Assembly (NCBI GenBank): GCA_902602185.1
Contig: CACKPV010000001.1
Span: forward strand, 172,785 to 236,784
Direction of reading: 5' to 3'
DNA length: 64,000 nucleotides
DNA from: an uncultured SAR86 cluster bacterium
GTDB lineage: Bacteria; Pseudomonadota; Gammaproteobacteria; Magnimaribacterales; D2472
In this document: positions 20,289 to 28,935 of the stretch, piece after piece
Layout of the letters: the number at the start of each line of letters is the position of its first letter
Position numbering within the stretch: position 1 is the stretch's first letter
Notes under the pieces: generated by a model
Databases searched by the model: none
What the model was told of the DNA's origin: nothing
What the model saw: the letters and a program-made list of their open reading frames with translations, nothing else
Translations under genes and position numbers: made by a program

Positions 20289-20894
20289 ATGAAAGAACTC
20301 ACTTCTCAACAGAAAAAAGTCCTTCAATGTATTGAATTTTACATCAAGAAGACTGGTTTTCCTCCAACAAGAGCAAATATTTGCAATGAGTTAGGTTTTA
20401 AATCACCGAATGCTGCTGAAAGCCATCTCCGTGCTCTCGAAAAAAAGGGTTTCATTGAAATTACAAGTGGAGCCTCTAGAGGAATAAATTTAGTAAAAAA
20501 ACAAAATTCCGAAAACAAAATTCCTGTTATTGGACTTATTGCGGCAGGATATGGAACTGAATCTATAGAAGAAGTTGAACGTTTTATTGACTGTAAGAAT
20601 ACCTTCTTTGAAAGCAAGTTTGATTACTTTCTCAAAGTTCAGGGTCTTAGCATGAAAGATGCTGGAATCTTAGAAGATGACCTTGTTGCAATAAAAAGGA
20701 CCCAAGATATTAAAAATGGTGATATTGTAGTGGCTAAAATAGATGACGAAGTAACTCTCAAATATTTCTCAAGTAAAGATGGAGATATTAAGCTTCTCCC
20801 AGCTAATGAAGACTTTGATGAGATCATAATTGATCAAAACCGAAACGATTTTTCAATAATTGGAAAGAGTGTTGGTTTAATAAGAGAAAATTAG
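20289..20894 (+). CDS. lexA: SOS repressor LexA
   Basis: Repressor of the DNA-damage response. The N-terminal winged helix-turn-helix (residues about 1-68) has RANICNELGFKSPNAAESHL. The self-cleavage Ala-Gly bond is in GLIAAGYG (residue about 85). The catalytic Ser is in VQGLSMKDAGI and the Lys in DEVTLKYF. The length of 201 residues is typical. No clear Shine-Dalgarno is visible: the SOS box occupies the region just before the ATG. Its 3' end overlaps the convergent 85-residue gene by 4 bases. Confidence 0.97.
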   Translation: MKELTSQQKKVLQCIEFYIKKTGFPPTRANICNELGFKSPNAAESHLRALEKKGFIEITSGASRGINLVKKQNSENKIPVIGLIAAGYGTESIEEVERFIDCKNTFFESKFDYFLKVQGLSMKDAGILEDDLVAIKRTQDIKNGDIVVAKIDDEVTLKYFSSKDGDIKLLPANEDFDEIIIDQNRNDFSIIGKSVGLIREN

Positions 20895-21148
20895 TGAAGA
20901 GTAATTTCTTTCTTATTTAACTGCTCAATTTGTGAATCAAAAAAATCATCAAAATCTTTTAAATCACCATTGATAGATTCAATACCAGCGCGAATCATTT
21001 CTTTCGCAATATGAAGTTGTTGACCTTGAAGCAAATCCATTGACTCTTTTGAAAAATGAATCTTTACTAGAGGATTATCTTTATCATCAGACCTTCTTAA
21101 AACAATTGATCCATCAGATAGTTGAGCAAGTTCCAAATAATTTGTCAT
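20891..21148 (-). CDS. Small acidic protein of unknown function between lexA and topA
   Basis: An 85-residue hydrophilic protein, not recognised with certainty. The N-terminal half looks beta-rich (YLELAQLSDGSIVLRRSDD) and the C-terminal half helical and acidic (DLKDFDDFFDSQIEQLNKK). It has no signal peptide or membrane segment. It lies between lexA and topA, a neighbourhood that also holds small hypothetical genes in pseudomonads, so it is likely a conserved gammaproteobacterial gene. It converges on lexA with a 4-base overlap. The 92 bases between it and topA contain no evident gene. Confidence 0.7.
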   Translation of the reverse strand: MTNYLELAQLSDGSIVLRRSDDKDNPLVKIHFSKESMDLLQGQQLHIAKEMIRAGIESINGDLKDFDDFFDSQIEQLNKKEITLH

Positions 21149-21240
21149 AGTTAATATGTTTCTAAGGTTAGCATTGACTGATTAAAAATAAAAGAATAAC
21201 CAAGTTATATTTAAGAACATTTTAAGAGAAATCAAGTTTT

Positions 21241-23826
21241 TTACTTTTCTTTTCTTTTCCATTTTCCACTTTGAAAGGAAAAAGTTATTCCTGTTTTTTT
21301 TCCATCCTTTTCAGCTGATAAGTAATGGGTATCAGCAGACTTGTTATATCTTATAATCAAAGGAACTTCATTGTCAGTGGTTGGAGCAGATAATAAGAAA
21401 TGATGTTTTGTTGGAAGATGTTCTTGTATTTCAACAATACTGCATAATTCTGATGCAGTTACAGCTCTAGTCTCTCTATTTTTTGGAAACTTACTCGCAG
21501 CTAAAAATAAGCCTTTTAGGCTGTCTCTTAACAAATAGGTATCTTCAACTTTTTGACATGGGATACCGGTATCAATGGGATCCATGAATATTGGTTTTGG
21601 TTCTCCATTACGCATTAACTGTCTTGTAGTTCCGCAATTATCATTTTGACATGCAAAGTACTTACCAAATCTCCCTGTTTTGAGTTGCATTTCTGATCCA
21701 CATTTATGACATTCCAATGTTGGACCATCATAACCACGAATTTTGAATACACCCTCCTCAATTTCAAATCCAGAACAGTCAGGATTACCAGAACAAACAT
21801 GAATTTTTTTGTATTCATCTATCAAATAATTATCCATACTTAAATCACAGATTTTGCACCTTTTTTTAATAAATAAGTTTGAAGCTTCCTGTTGATCATC
21901 GATACTTACAGCTTCCTCGCCAGAAATCAGATTTAGAGTTTTTTTACATTGCTCTTCTTTCGCATTGTTATAACCCTGACAGCCTAAAAATACTCCATTG
22001 GAAGAGTTTCTTATCATTAAAGTATCTTTTTCACATTGAGGACAAACAAGTGAAATTGGTGTCGGTTTATTTGGTCTCATTCCATCATCCATATTTGCAT
22101 TCTCTAAATCATCTTTAAAGGAATGATAGAACTTATTAAGAACAGATCTCCATTCAAGTTCACCATTTGCAATTTTATCTAGCTCAATTTCAAGATTTGC
22201 TGTGAAATCATAATTCATTATGTCTTCGAAGCTTTCAAGCAATCTCTCAGAAACAATTAATCCAATCTTGTTGACAAAAAATCTTTTATTCTCAAGAGTA
22301 ACATAACCCTTATCTTCAATATTAGAAATAATATTTGCATATGTTGATGGTCTGCCAATACCTTTACTTTCAAGCTCTTTAACTAAAGCTGCCTCTGAAA
22401 ATCGACTTGGTGGTTTTGTATATTTCTTTTCATTTATTACTTTAATTAATTTAAGTGTTTGATTCTCTTCTAAAATAGGTAAATTCTCTTCATCTTTAAT
22501 GTTTATCTTCTGGACTCTTGTATATCCATCGAATACAACCTCTCTTCCCTTTGCAAACAATCTAAAATCTTCAACATCAATAAAAGCATTTATCGATAAA
22601 TATTTTGCATCCGGCATCTGACAAGAGATAAATTGACGCCAAATTAAATCATATAACTTTTGTTCCTCTTCAGTATGTCCTTGCAATAATTCAGGAGAAA
22701 GTGAGGCACTTGTTGGTCTAATTGCTTCATGAGCTTCCTGAGCATTTTCTTTACTAGAATAAATTCTTGGCTTTTCAGTTAAATATTTTGAATCAAAGTT
22801 GCTAGTTATGAAGTTTCTTGCATCTTCGATTGAGTCATTACTCAGACTGGGGGCATCAGTCCTCATATATGTAATTTTTCCTGCCTCATATAATTTCTGA
22901 GCAACACGCATAGTTCTTGAAACTCCAAAACCTAATCTTGAACTTGCAGCTTGTTGCAGTGTTGAGGTTATAAATGGAGCTCTTGGTCTCACAGTGGTCG
23001 GTTTTTTGGTTATTTCTGTAATTTTTAATTCAGAAGCATTTATTAATGATTCAATATTTTTAGCATCAATTTCTGATAAAAGTGGATCACTTTTTTTTCT
23101 CTTCAACTTAAAATTGATAGGATTATTATTATGGTCATGCACTTCTGCACTGATTTCCCAATACTCCTCAGGCTTAAATTGAGAAATTAACTTTTCCCTC
23201 TCGGCAAGCAGTCTTAGAGCAACAGATTGAACCCTACCAGCTGACAAACCTCTTGCAATTTTTTTCCAAAGCAATGGTGAAAGTTCAAAACCAACAACTC
23301 GATCAAGAAACCTTCTTGCCTGCTGTGCATCAACAAGATTTTGGTCAATTTCTTTGGGATCTTCAAAAGATTTTAAAATAGATGATTTTGTAATTTCATT
23401 AAATCTGACTCTCTTGTATTCAAATTTATTTTTCCCCAATGCCTCTCTAAGATGCCATGCAATGGCCTCACCTTCCCTATCTAAGTCGGTTGCTAAAAAA
23501 ATAGTTTCAACATCTTTTGATGCTTTTTTTAATTGCTTTATGACTTTTTCTTTTTCTGGAATAATTTCGAATCTAGCTGCCCAATTATTATCAGGATTAA
23601 CACCCATTCTTCTAATAATCCTTTCCCTTTCAACCTGCTTTTTATATTTTTCTTTTTCTTCAATTGAAGTGAATTTGGGGGACGCTTTTCTAGGTTGCTT
23701 TTGAGAAGATCTTGGCAAGTCTCTTATGTGTCCTACACTTGACTCGACTCTAAAGTCGCTTCCCAAATACTTAGAAATGGTCTTAGCTTTTGCTGGAGAT
23801 TCAACGATTACTAATGATTTTGACAT
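21241..23826 (-). CDS. topA: DNA topoisomerase I
   Basis: Type IA topoisomerase that relaxes negative supercoils. The N-terminal Toprim domain starts SLVIVESPAKAKTISKYLG, with the acidic triad region FLATDLDREGEAIAWH. The active-site tyrosine is in ITYMRTDAPSLS (residue about 320). Three C-terminal zinc ribbons follow (about residues 590-740) with CPQC, CKIC and CHKC pairs, then a basic tail. The length of 861 residues is normal. It has its own intergenic region, with an AAGAAA stretch before the ATG as a weak ribosome-binding site. Confidence 0.97.
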   Translation of the reverse strand: MSKSLVIVESPAKAKTISKYLGSDFRVESSVGHIRDLPRSSQKQPRKASPKFTSIEEKEKYKKQVERERIIRRMGVNPDNNWAARFEIIPEKEKVIKQLKKASKDVETIFLATDLDREGEAIAWHLREALGKNKFEYKRVRFNEITKSSILKSFEDPKEIDQNLVDAQQARRFLDRVVGFELSPLLWKKIARGLSAGRVQSVALRLLAEREKLISQFKPEEYWEISAEVHDHNNNPINFKLKRKKSDPLLSEIDAKNIESLINASELKITEITKKPTTVRPRAPFITSTLQQAASSRLGFGVSRTMRVAQKLYEAGKITYMRTDAPSLSNDSIEDARNFITSNFDSKYLTEKPRIYSSKENAQEAHEAIRPTSASLSPELLQGHTEEEQKLYDLIWRQFISCQMPDAKYLSINAFIDVEDFRLFAKGREVVFDGYTRVQKINIKDEENLPILEENQTLKLIKVINEKKYTKPPSRFSEAALVKELESKGIGRPSTYANIISNIEDKGYVTLENKRFFVNKIGLIVSERLLESFEDIMNYDFTANLEIELDKIANGELEWRSVLNKFYHSFKDDLENANMDDGMRPNKPTPISLVCPQCEKDTLMIRNSSNGVFLGCQGYNNAKEEQCKKTLNLISGEEAVSIDDQQEASNLFIKKRCKICDLSMDNYLIDEYKKIHVCSGNPDCSGFEIEEGVFKIRGYDGPTLECHKCGSEMQLKTGRFGKYFACQNDNCGTTRQLMRNGEPKPIFMDPIDTGIPCQKVEDTYLLRDSLKGLFLAASKFPKNRETRAVTASELCSIVEIQEHLPTKHHFLLSAPTTDNEVPLIIRYNKSADTHYLSAEKDGKKTGITFSFQSGKWKRKEK

Positions 23827-23873
23827 AATTTCTTTTTTACAAATATCACAAAATGAATATTCAGCGCAAGATT

Positions 23874-24314
23874 TTAAACTAAAATTTTGGAAATAATATC
23901 TTTTATTTCATTTAATTCTTTATGAGTATTTTTTTCATCCCATAAAAAATGTATGTATTTTTTGTAAAAAATTATTTCTTGAACCGAGGGTGGTAGTTGA
24001 TTAAGAATGGAGAGAATTTTGTCAAACTCCTGACTAAATTTTAACTTAACTGGGCCCTCACAAATCATTTCATCATTTGCTCTCACGAAATGAGCATCAT
24101 GAAGATTTGTAATATTCTTTAATTGATAATGAATGAATTTAACATCTTTTGACAGAAAATCTTTCTTTGATGATTGGGTTAGGAAAATATTGAAACCATG
24201 TTTTTTTGCATCCAATCTAAGTTTAGATAGTCTTCGCATTTTTGCAGATGGGAATGCAAAACTGAAACTGCCTATTAAAAATAAAATGGCTATCAAAGCA
24301 ATAAGATAGGACAT
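23874..24314 (-). CDS. Membrane-anchored protein of unknown function
   Basis: A 146-residue protein with one N-terminal membrane helix (residues about 2-22) followed by a basic stretch (SAKMRRLSKLRLDAKKHG) and a mixed alpha/beta cytoplasmic part ending in an acidic helix. The layout 'helix, then P-S-x-x-x-R-R-L-x-x-L-R' recalls small gammaproteobacterial proteins sometimes mislabelled as YajC; this resemblance is weak and no function is claimed. It follows pyrD by three bases and precedes topA by 47, so it is probably transcribed with pyrD. Confidence 0.65.
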   Translation of the reverse strand: MSYLIALIAILFLIGSFSFAFPSAKMRRLSKLRLDAKKHGFNIFLTQSSKKDFLSKDVKFIHYQLKNITNLHDAHFVRANDEMICEGPVKLKFSQEFDKILSILNQLPPSVQEIIFYKKYIHFLWDEKNTHKELNEIKDIISKILV

Positions 24315-24317
24315 TAT

Positions 24318-25325
24318 CTAGGATAGGATATTCCTTGCAACTGCTGGACCTTCGTAGATGAATCCAGTATACAATTGAACAAGATCTGCACCATTCTCTG
24401 TCTTTTCATCAAAATCTTTTTTTGTGAAAACTCCCCCGACTCCAATGAGAACAAAATTATCCTGTTTTTGAGACTGTTTATTTAAAAATTTTGATATATA
24501 TTTCAGTGTTTTGTTTGATTTTTTAAATAATGGTTTTCCTGAGATACCTCCATCAGGAAGGCCATTTAATTTCATCACAGATTTGTCAATAGTAGTATTC
24601 GAGACAATGAGTCCTGAGATATCAAAAGATTTGATATTGTCTAAAATTAGATCAAGAGTCTTCTCATCCTCATCCGGAGAAATCTTTAATAGTACTGGTA
24701 TGTTAATTTGTTTATCTTTTTTAATTCTATTAATTTCATTAAAGACTTTTTCTAACTCACTAATTTCGTGAAGATCTCTTAATTCCGGTGTATTTGGTGA
24801 CGAAATATTAATCGTAACATAATCGGTATGCTCAATAACTTTGCTGAAGCATTCAGAGTAATCATCAATTCTTTGCTGGCCTCTAGATCCTTTATTTGGT
24901 CCAATATTGACTCCAAGAATACAATCAAATTTCTTATCTCTAATTTGATTTACCATAAAATCAATTCCTTTATTATTAAAGCCTAGGCTGTTAATAACAG
25001 CATTTTGAGATTGAAACCTATGAACGCGAGGCTTTTTATTTCCAAATTGTGGTCTTGGAGTAACTGTACCAACTTCAACAAAACCAAAACCTAACTTTGA
25101 TAATTCATCAACATATTCAGCATTTTTATCTAAACCAGCTGCTATCCCTAACCTATTTTTAAAATCTAAATTTAGCAAAGTTGCTTTATGTTGCTCCCGT
25201 GTCGAGTCAAAATCAAACATCTTTTCCAGTAACCCGATTTTATTGAGTCCTTTAAGACCATTCAGCCCAACTTTGTGAGAGGTTTCCGGAGGAAGCTTTC
25301 GAATTAAATTAAGTAAGTGTTTCAT
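24318..25325 (-). CDS. pyrD: Dihydroorotate dehydrogenase (quinone), class 2
   Basis: Membrane-associated flavoenzyme of pyrimidine synthesis that passes electrons to quinone. The N-terminal amphipathic region (HLLNLIRKLPPETSHKVG) is the class 2 membrane-binding extension. FMN and substrate motifs include GIAAGLDKNAEY, EVGTVTPRPQFGNKKPR and NISSPNTPELRDL, where the serine is the catalytic base of class 2 enzymes. Length is 335 residues. It follows galU by six bases. Confidence 0.96.
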   Translation of the reverse strand: MKHLLNLIRKLPPETSHKVGLNGLKGLNKIGLLEKMFDFDSTREQHKATLLNLDFKNRLGIAAGLDKNAEYVDELSKLGFGFVEVGTVTPRPQFGNKKPRVHRFQSQNAVINSLGFNNKGIDFMVNQIRDKKFDCILGVNIGPNKGSRGQQRIDDYSECFSKVIEHTDYVTINISSPNTPELRDLHEISELEKVFNEINRIKKDKQINIPVLLKISPDEDEKTLDLILDNIKSFDISGLIVSNTTIDKSVMKLNGLPDGGISGKPLFKKSNKTLKYISKFLNKQSQKQDNFVLIGVGGVFTKKDFDEKTENGADLVQLYTGFIYEGPAVARNILS

Positions 25326-25331
25326 ATCTAT

Positions 25332-26153
25332 TTAAAAATCATAGTTTTTTGCATAAAATTTTATTGCATCTACATATCCTTTCTTGCTTCCACAATCGAA
25401 TTTCATTCCATCAAATTGATGTATACGCAACATTCTTGTTTGTAATAATCTTTGAATAGCATCTGTCAGTTGAATTTCACCATTTTTACCAACTTGAGTT
25501 TCTTCAAGCAGCTCAAAAATTTCTTTTGAAAGAATATACCTTCCAAAAACTGCAAGGTTTGATGGGGCATCTTTTATATCAGGTTTTTCGATAATCTGTT
25601 TGACTATTTCATTATCATTACCATCCATTTCTATAATGCCGAATTGCGGTATTTGGAAATCCGATGCTTCAAAAACACCCAATACTGAGTCATTTGTAGA
25701 ATTATTAATTGCAATCATTTCACCTAAGCAGCACTTTTCTGATAAAACTAAATCATCTGCAAGCAAGATGGCAAAAAAAGGTTCATCAATAAAGTCTTTT
25801 GCTTGCAGAACGGCATGGCCAAAGCCCAATGGCTCCTTTTGTTCAACAAAACTAAAGGTAATTGAGTCGAAGTTATTTGGATTCACTAATTTAAGATAAT
25901 TTTCTTTGTTTGATTGAATCAACCTCTTATTCAGCTCTAGTTGCTCAGTTACATAATGTTTTATTGAATCTTTTGTATGATTCGTAACAAAAATAATTTC
26001 TTCAATACCAGCATTGAATGCTTCATCAATAGCAAATTGTATGAGTGGTCTGTCTATAATGGGCAACATCTCCTTTGGAATGGATTTTGTAATTGGGTAA
26101 AATCTAGTTCCCATACCAGCAACTGGTAATACTGCTTTTTTAACTTGACTCAT
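25332..26153 (-). CDS. galU: UTP-glucose-1-phosphate uridylyltransferase
   Basis: Makes UDP-glucose for cell-envelope polysaccharides. The nucleotide-binding motif is VAGMGTRFYPITKSIPKEML, with IDRPLIQFAIDEA, LLADDLV and GKNGEIQLTDAIQ as further GalU landmarks. The ATG giving MSQVKKAVLPVAG is preferred; another in-frame ATG five codons earlier (26168) is possible and would lengthen the 14-base overlap with the rhomboid gene to 29. Length is about 273 residues, slightly short but with all core motifs. Confidence 0.93.
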   Translation of the reverse strand: MSQVKKAVLPVAGMGTRFYPITKSIPKEMLPIIDRPLIQFAIDEAFNAGIEEIIFVTNHTKDSIKHYVTEQLELNKRLIQSNKENYLKLVNPNNFDSITFSFVEQKEPLGFGHAVLQAKDFIDEPFFAILLADDLVLSEKCCLGEMIAINNSTNDSVLGVFEASDFQIPQFGIIEMDGNDNEIVKQIIEKPDIKDAPSNLAVFGRYILSKEIFELLEETQVGKNGEIQLTDAIQRLLQTRMLRIHQFDGMKFDCGSKKGYVDAIKFYAKNYDF

Positions 26154-26769
26154 AACTTTTAGAATCATTATATAACTTAAAGATAGAACTCATTGTAAAT
26201 CCACCAATCAAACCTCCAAGATGGGCAAAATTAGCAATTTTTCCAAATCCCAGCAAATCCAAAAGACCAGTAAAACCTAGACATAACCAAATCAGCATGA
26301 ATAAGTACAAAGCTGGTGGTAAAAGATATTTATTTCTACTTTCCATTAGTTCTTGAGAAAAACAAAATCCCAATAACCCATAAACGACTCCTGAAAGACC
26401 CCCAAATATAGATACTCCACTGAAGTAAAAATGCATCAAATTGCCAAATATGGCTGAAAAGAGACAAATTAAAATAAAAATAGATTTTCCATCAATCACT
26501 TCAATTTTTTGTCCCAAGATGTACATCCACAAGCAGTTAAATACTAAATGTGTGAGTGAAAAATGGATAAAAATTGGGGTGATTAATCTCCACCACTCCT
26601 CAATAAATAAATTTTTATCACTGACTTGAGAAAATATAATAGATGCATTTGAAATTTCAAATCCTGTAAAAAAAAGGGGCTCAATTATTGATATGTTTGA
26701 TCCAAAATTTGATATTAGTGCCACGAGACATGCTAAACCAATAATGTATATGTAGACTTTATCAGACAC
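26140..26769 (-). CDS. Rhomboid-family intramembrane serine protease
   Basis: A 209-residue polytopic membrane protein with about six hydrophobic segments. The catalytic serine is in FGGLSGVVYG (GLSG, residue about 126) and the catalytic histidine in NFAHLGGLIGG (residue about 186); HLVFNCLWMYILG in an earlier helix is the conserved family H-x-x-x-N motif. It lacks the N-terminal cytoplasmic domain of GlpG. The start is a GTG sharing a base with the nadK stop (TAGTG), so translation follows nadK. Substrates are unknown. Confidence 0.9.
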   Translation of the reverse strand: MSDKVYIYIIGLACLVALISNFGSNISIIEPLFFTGFEISNASIIFSQVSDKNLFIEEWWRLITPIFIHFSLTHLVFNCLWMYILGQKIEVIDGKSIFILICLFSAIFGNLMHFYFSGVSIFGGLSGVVYGLLGFCFSQELMESRNKYLLPPALYLFMLIWLCLGFTGLLDLLGFGKIANFAHLGGLIGGFTMSSIFKLYNDSKSYESS

Positions 26770-27635
26770 TACTTATTATTTTTATCAGTCCCAATTGACC
26801 ATCCCAATTTCTCTCTGCAAGCTTCAAAAAAGTTGTAACTTTTGGGATGTATAAGTTTTAACTTATCCTTCTTCTTATTAATTGTGATAGATTTTCCAAA
26901 TGGAACGTTGATATCTTTTTGCCCATCAGCACTGATTGAGGCTTCATTTTTAGGCCCATTAATAAGATTTACAGTAAGAGTTTGCTCCGATGAAATCACA
27001 AATGGTCTTGAAGATAGATTATGAGATAGAATTGGGATTATGCTCCAAACATCAAGTTTTGGTGAAATAATTGATCCTCCAGCAGAAAGAGAGTATGCAG
27101 TTGAACCAGTAGATGTTGAAATTATTAACCCATCTGCTCTGAGTTCATAAACAGTTTTTTCATCAAGTTCTAAGCTATACTGCATCAATTGTGCATAAGA
27201 TCCAGAATGAATAACTATCTCATTTAAACCAAAAATTTTAAAATCACCTATTGTTGCTTGCACCAAAGAGCGTTCCTCAATAACAAAATCACCAGAAAAA
27301 ATTTCTTGTAACAACTTTGATAAGTTGTCCAAGGAAACATCAGTTAAAAATCCCACATTTCCCATGTTTATACCAAGTATTGGCTTATTACCGATAATGA
27401 AATCTTTGGCTGCTTTTAAAATAGTCCCATCACCCCCAAATACAAGAACCAAATCAACTTGTTGGATAAACGCATCAACATTATGCGAAAAATCCCATTT
27501 ATTTTTTGGAATTTTTAGTTCTTCACCGAAAATTAATATTTCAGAGCAAAACTCATGGACTATTTCTAGATTAGGGGCAACCTGACTTTCAAAATCCAAG
27601 GTTTCTTTGAAAACAACTCCTATCTTTTGAAACAT
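26769..27635 (-). CDS. nadK: NAD kinase
   Basis: ATP-dependent phosphorylation of NAD to NADP. The GGDGTILKAA motif is at about residue 66, and the second conserved region is DGLIISTSTGSTAYSLSAGG. The start is the ATG giving MFQKIGVVFKE, because the upstream in-frame codon is TTG and lies inside the promoter-like TATAAT-TTGGCC stretch. Length is about 288 residues. It is divergent from the acyl-CoA dehydrogenase at 27742 and leads the nadK-rhomboid-galU-pyrD series. Confidence 0.96.
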   Translation of the reverse strand: MFQKIGVVFKETLDFESQVAPNLEIVHEFCSEILIFGEELKIPKNKWDFSHNVDAFIQQVDLVLVFGGDGTILKAAKDFIIGNKPILGINMGNVGFLTDVSLDNLSKLLQEIFSGDFVIEERSLVQATIGDFKIFGLNEIVIHSGSYAQLMQYSLELDEKTVYELRADGLIISTSTGSTAYSLSAGGSIISPKLDVWSIIPILSHNLSSRPFVISSEQTLTVNLINGPKNEASISADGQKDINVPFGKSITINKKKDKLKLIHPKSYNFFEACREKLGWSIGTDKNNK

Positions 27636-27641
27636 GGCCAA

Positions 27642-27647
27642 ATTATA
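27642..27647 (-). promoter_or_regulatory. Possible -10 element for nadK
   Basis: Perfect TATAAT on the minus strand, six bases before the chosen nadK ATG. Used as a -10 box it would start the transcript at the A of the ATG, giving a leaderless mRNA; no Shine-Dalgarno is visible before the ATG, which agrees. No good -35 was found. The 100-base divergent region to 27741 holds nothing else recognisable. Confidence 0.4.
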
Positions 27648-27741
27648 ACCCTAAAAAAATTTGATTGATGATTTAAACAACATTTCTTGATATTAGCTTA
27701 AAAATATTTAAAATCATGTTTTTTAATAACTAATTTTAATT

Positions 27742-28935
27742 ATGAGTGATTTAGATAATTTCAGACAAGAAACAAAAGAATGGTTGGATAAAAACTGTCC
27801 ACCAACAATGCGATCAGGCGCCCCTTCAAATGCTCCAGTTGATGAAGTTTGGGGAGGAAAGAAAGCAAAATATAAAAATCCTGAGTCTAAGATATGGTTG
27901 GATCGAATGGGTGAAAAAGGTTGGACAATGCCTACAGTGCCTAAAGAATATGGAGGTGGTGGCCTTTCTAAAGAAGAAGTAAAAATTCTGAATGAAGAAA
28001 TGTTTGCTATCGGTGCCAGACAACCTTTGCTTAGTTTCGGTATTTGGATGCTTGCTCCAGTGCTCCTTGAATATGGAACTGAGGAACAAAAACAAAAACA
28101 TATACCTAAAATTATCAAAGGTGAAATTAGATGGTGTCAAGGTTATTCCGAGCCTGGATCTGGCTCTGATTTAGCTAGTCTAGCTACCAAAGCTGAAGAT
28201 AAAGGAGATCACTTTTTAGTCAATGGTCAAAAAATTTGGACATCTTATGCTGATCATGCTGATTGGATATTTGCCCTTGTAAGAACTGGTCCTAAAGAAC
28301 CCAAGCATGATGGTATTAGTTTTTTACTAATAGATATGGATAATAAAGGTGTTTCTACAAAACCAATTACGTTAATAAGTGGGAAATCACCTTTTTGCGA
28401 AACCTTTTTTGATGATGTTGAGGTACCCAAAGAAAATTTAATTGGAGATCTCAATAAGGGTTGGACCATTGCAAAAAAATTACTCCAACATGAAAGAAAA
28501 TTTATTTCAAATTTTGGTTTAGCTGCAGCAATGGGCAGTAAAAAGGATGTAGTATCAATTGCAAAAAAACACTTTGGAGAACTTGATGGAGAGATTGCAA
28601 ATCCAATTTTTCGTTCCAAAGTTATTGATCATAAAATGAAAGAGCATGCTTTTGGTCTAACGTTACAAAGAGCAGGTGATGAAGGTGGAAAAGCTTCAGC
28701 AGTTGCTTCAATGTTTAAATATTATGGTACAGAGCATAATAAAAGACGTCATGAACTAATGGTGGCTGCCTCAGGGATAAATGGTTTAGCTTGGGACGGT
28801 GATGAATTTGACCAAGATGAAAAAAACCTCACTCGTGCCTGGTTACGAACTAAAGGTAATTCAATAGAAGGTGGAACATCTGAGGTACAACTTAATGTAA
28901 TCTCAAAAAGAGTATTAGAGCTTCCATCATCCTAA
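27742..28935 (+). CDS. Acyl-CoA dehydrogenase, larger subunit of a pair
   Basis: A 397-residue FAD-dependent acyl-CoA dehydrogenase. The FAD/substrate motifs are CQGYSEPGSGSDLASL and the middle-domain segment NGQKIWTSYADHADW. The C-terminal SIEGGTSEVQLNVISKRVLELP carries a Glu at the classic 'E-G-T' active-site position. It is followed directly by a second dehydrogenase gene (TAATG overlap), which lacks that Glu. Such adjacent large/small genes form heterotetramers in actinobacterial steroid and lipid pathways, and that is likely here. Substrate cannot be read; a bulky or branched acyl-CoA is a reasonable guess. Confidence 0.88.
   Translation: MSDLDNFRQETKEWLDKNCPPTMRSGAPSNAPVDEVWGGKKAKYKNPESKIWLDRMGEKGWTMPTVPKEYGGGGLSKEEVKILNEEMFAIGARQPLLSFGIWMLAPVLLEYGTEEQKQKHIPKIIKGEIRWCQGYSEPGSGSDLASLATKAEDKGDHFLVNGQKIWTSYADHADWIFALVRTGPKEPKHDGISFLLIDMDNKGVSTKPITLISGKSPFCETFFDDVEVPKENLIGDLNKGWTIAKKLLQHERKFISNFGLAAAMGSKKDVVSIAKKHFGELDGEIANPIFRSKVIDHKMKEHAFGLTLQRAGDEGGKASAVASMFKYYGTEHNKRRHELMVAASGINGLAWDGDEFDQDEKNLTRAWLRTKGNSIEGGTSEVQLNVISKRVLELPSS

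Noticed and set aside
23354..23704. A 116-codon plus-strand frame inside topA
   Set aside because: It is antisense to the Toprim/N-terminal region of a clearly conserved topoisomerase and has a leucine/serine-rich composition typical of reverse-strand shadows.
27723..28118. A 131-codon minus-strand frame over the first acyl-CoA dehydrogenase
   Set aside because: It lies antisense to a conserved dehydrogenase N-terminus, has no ribosome-binding site and encodes no recognisable motif.
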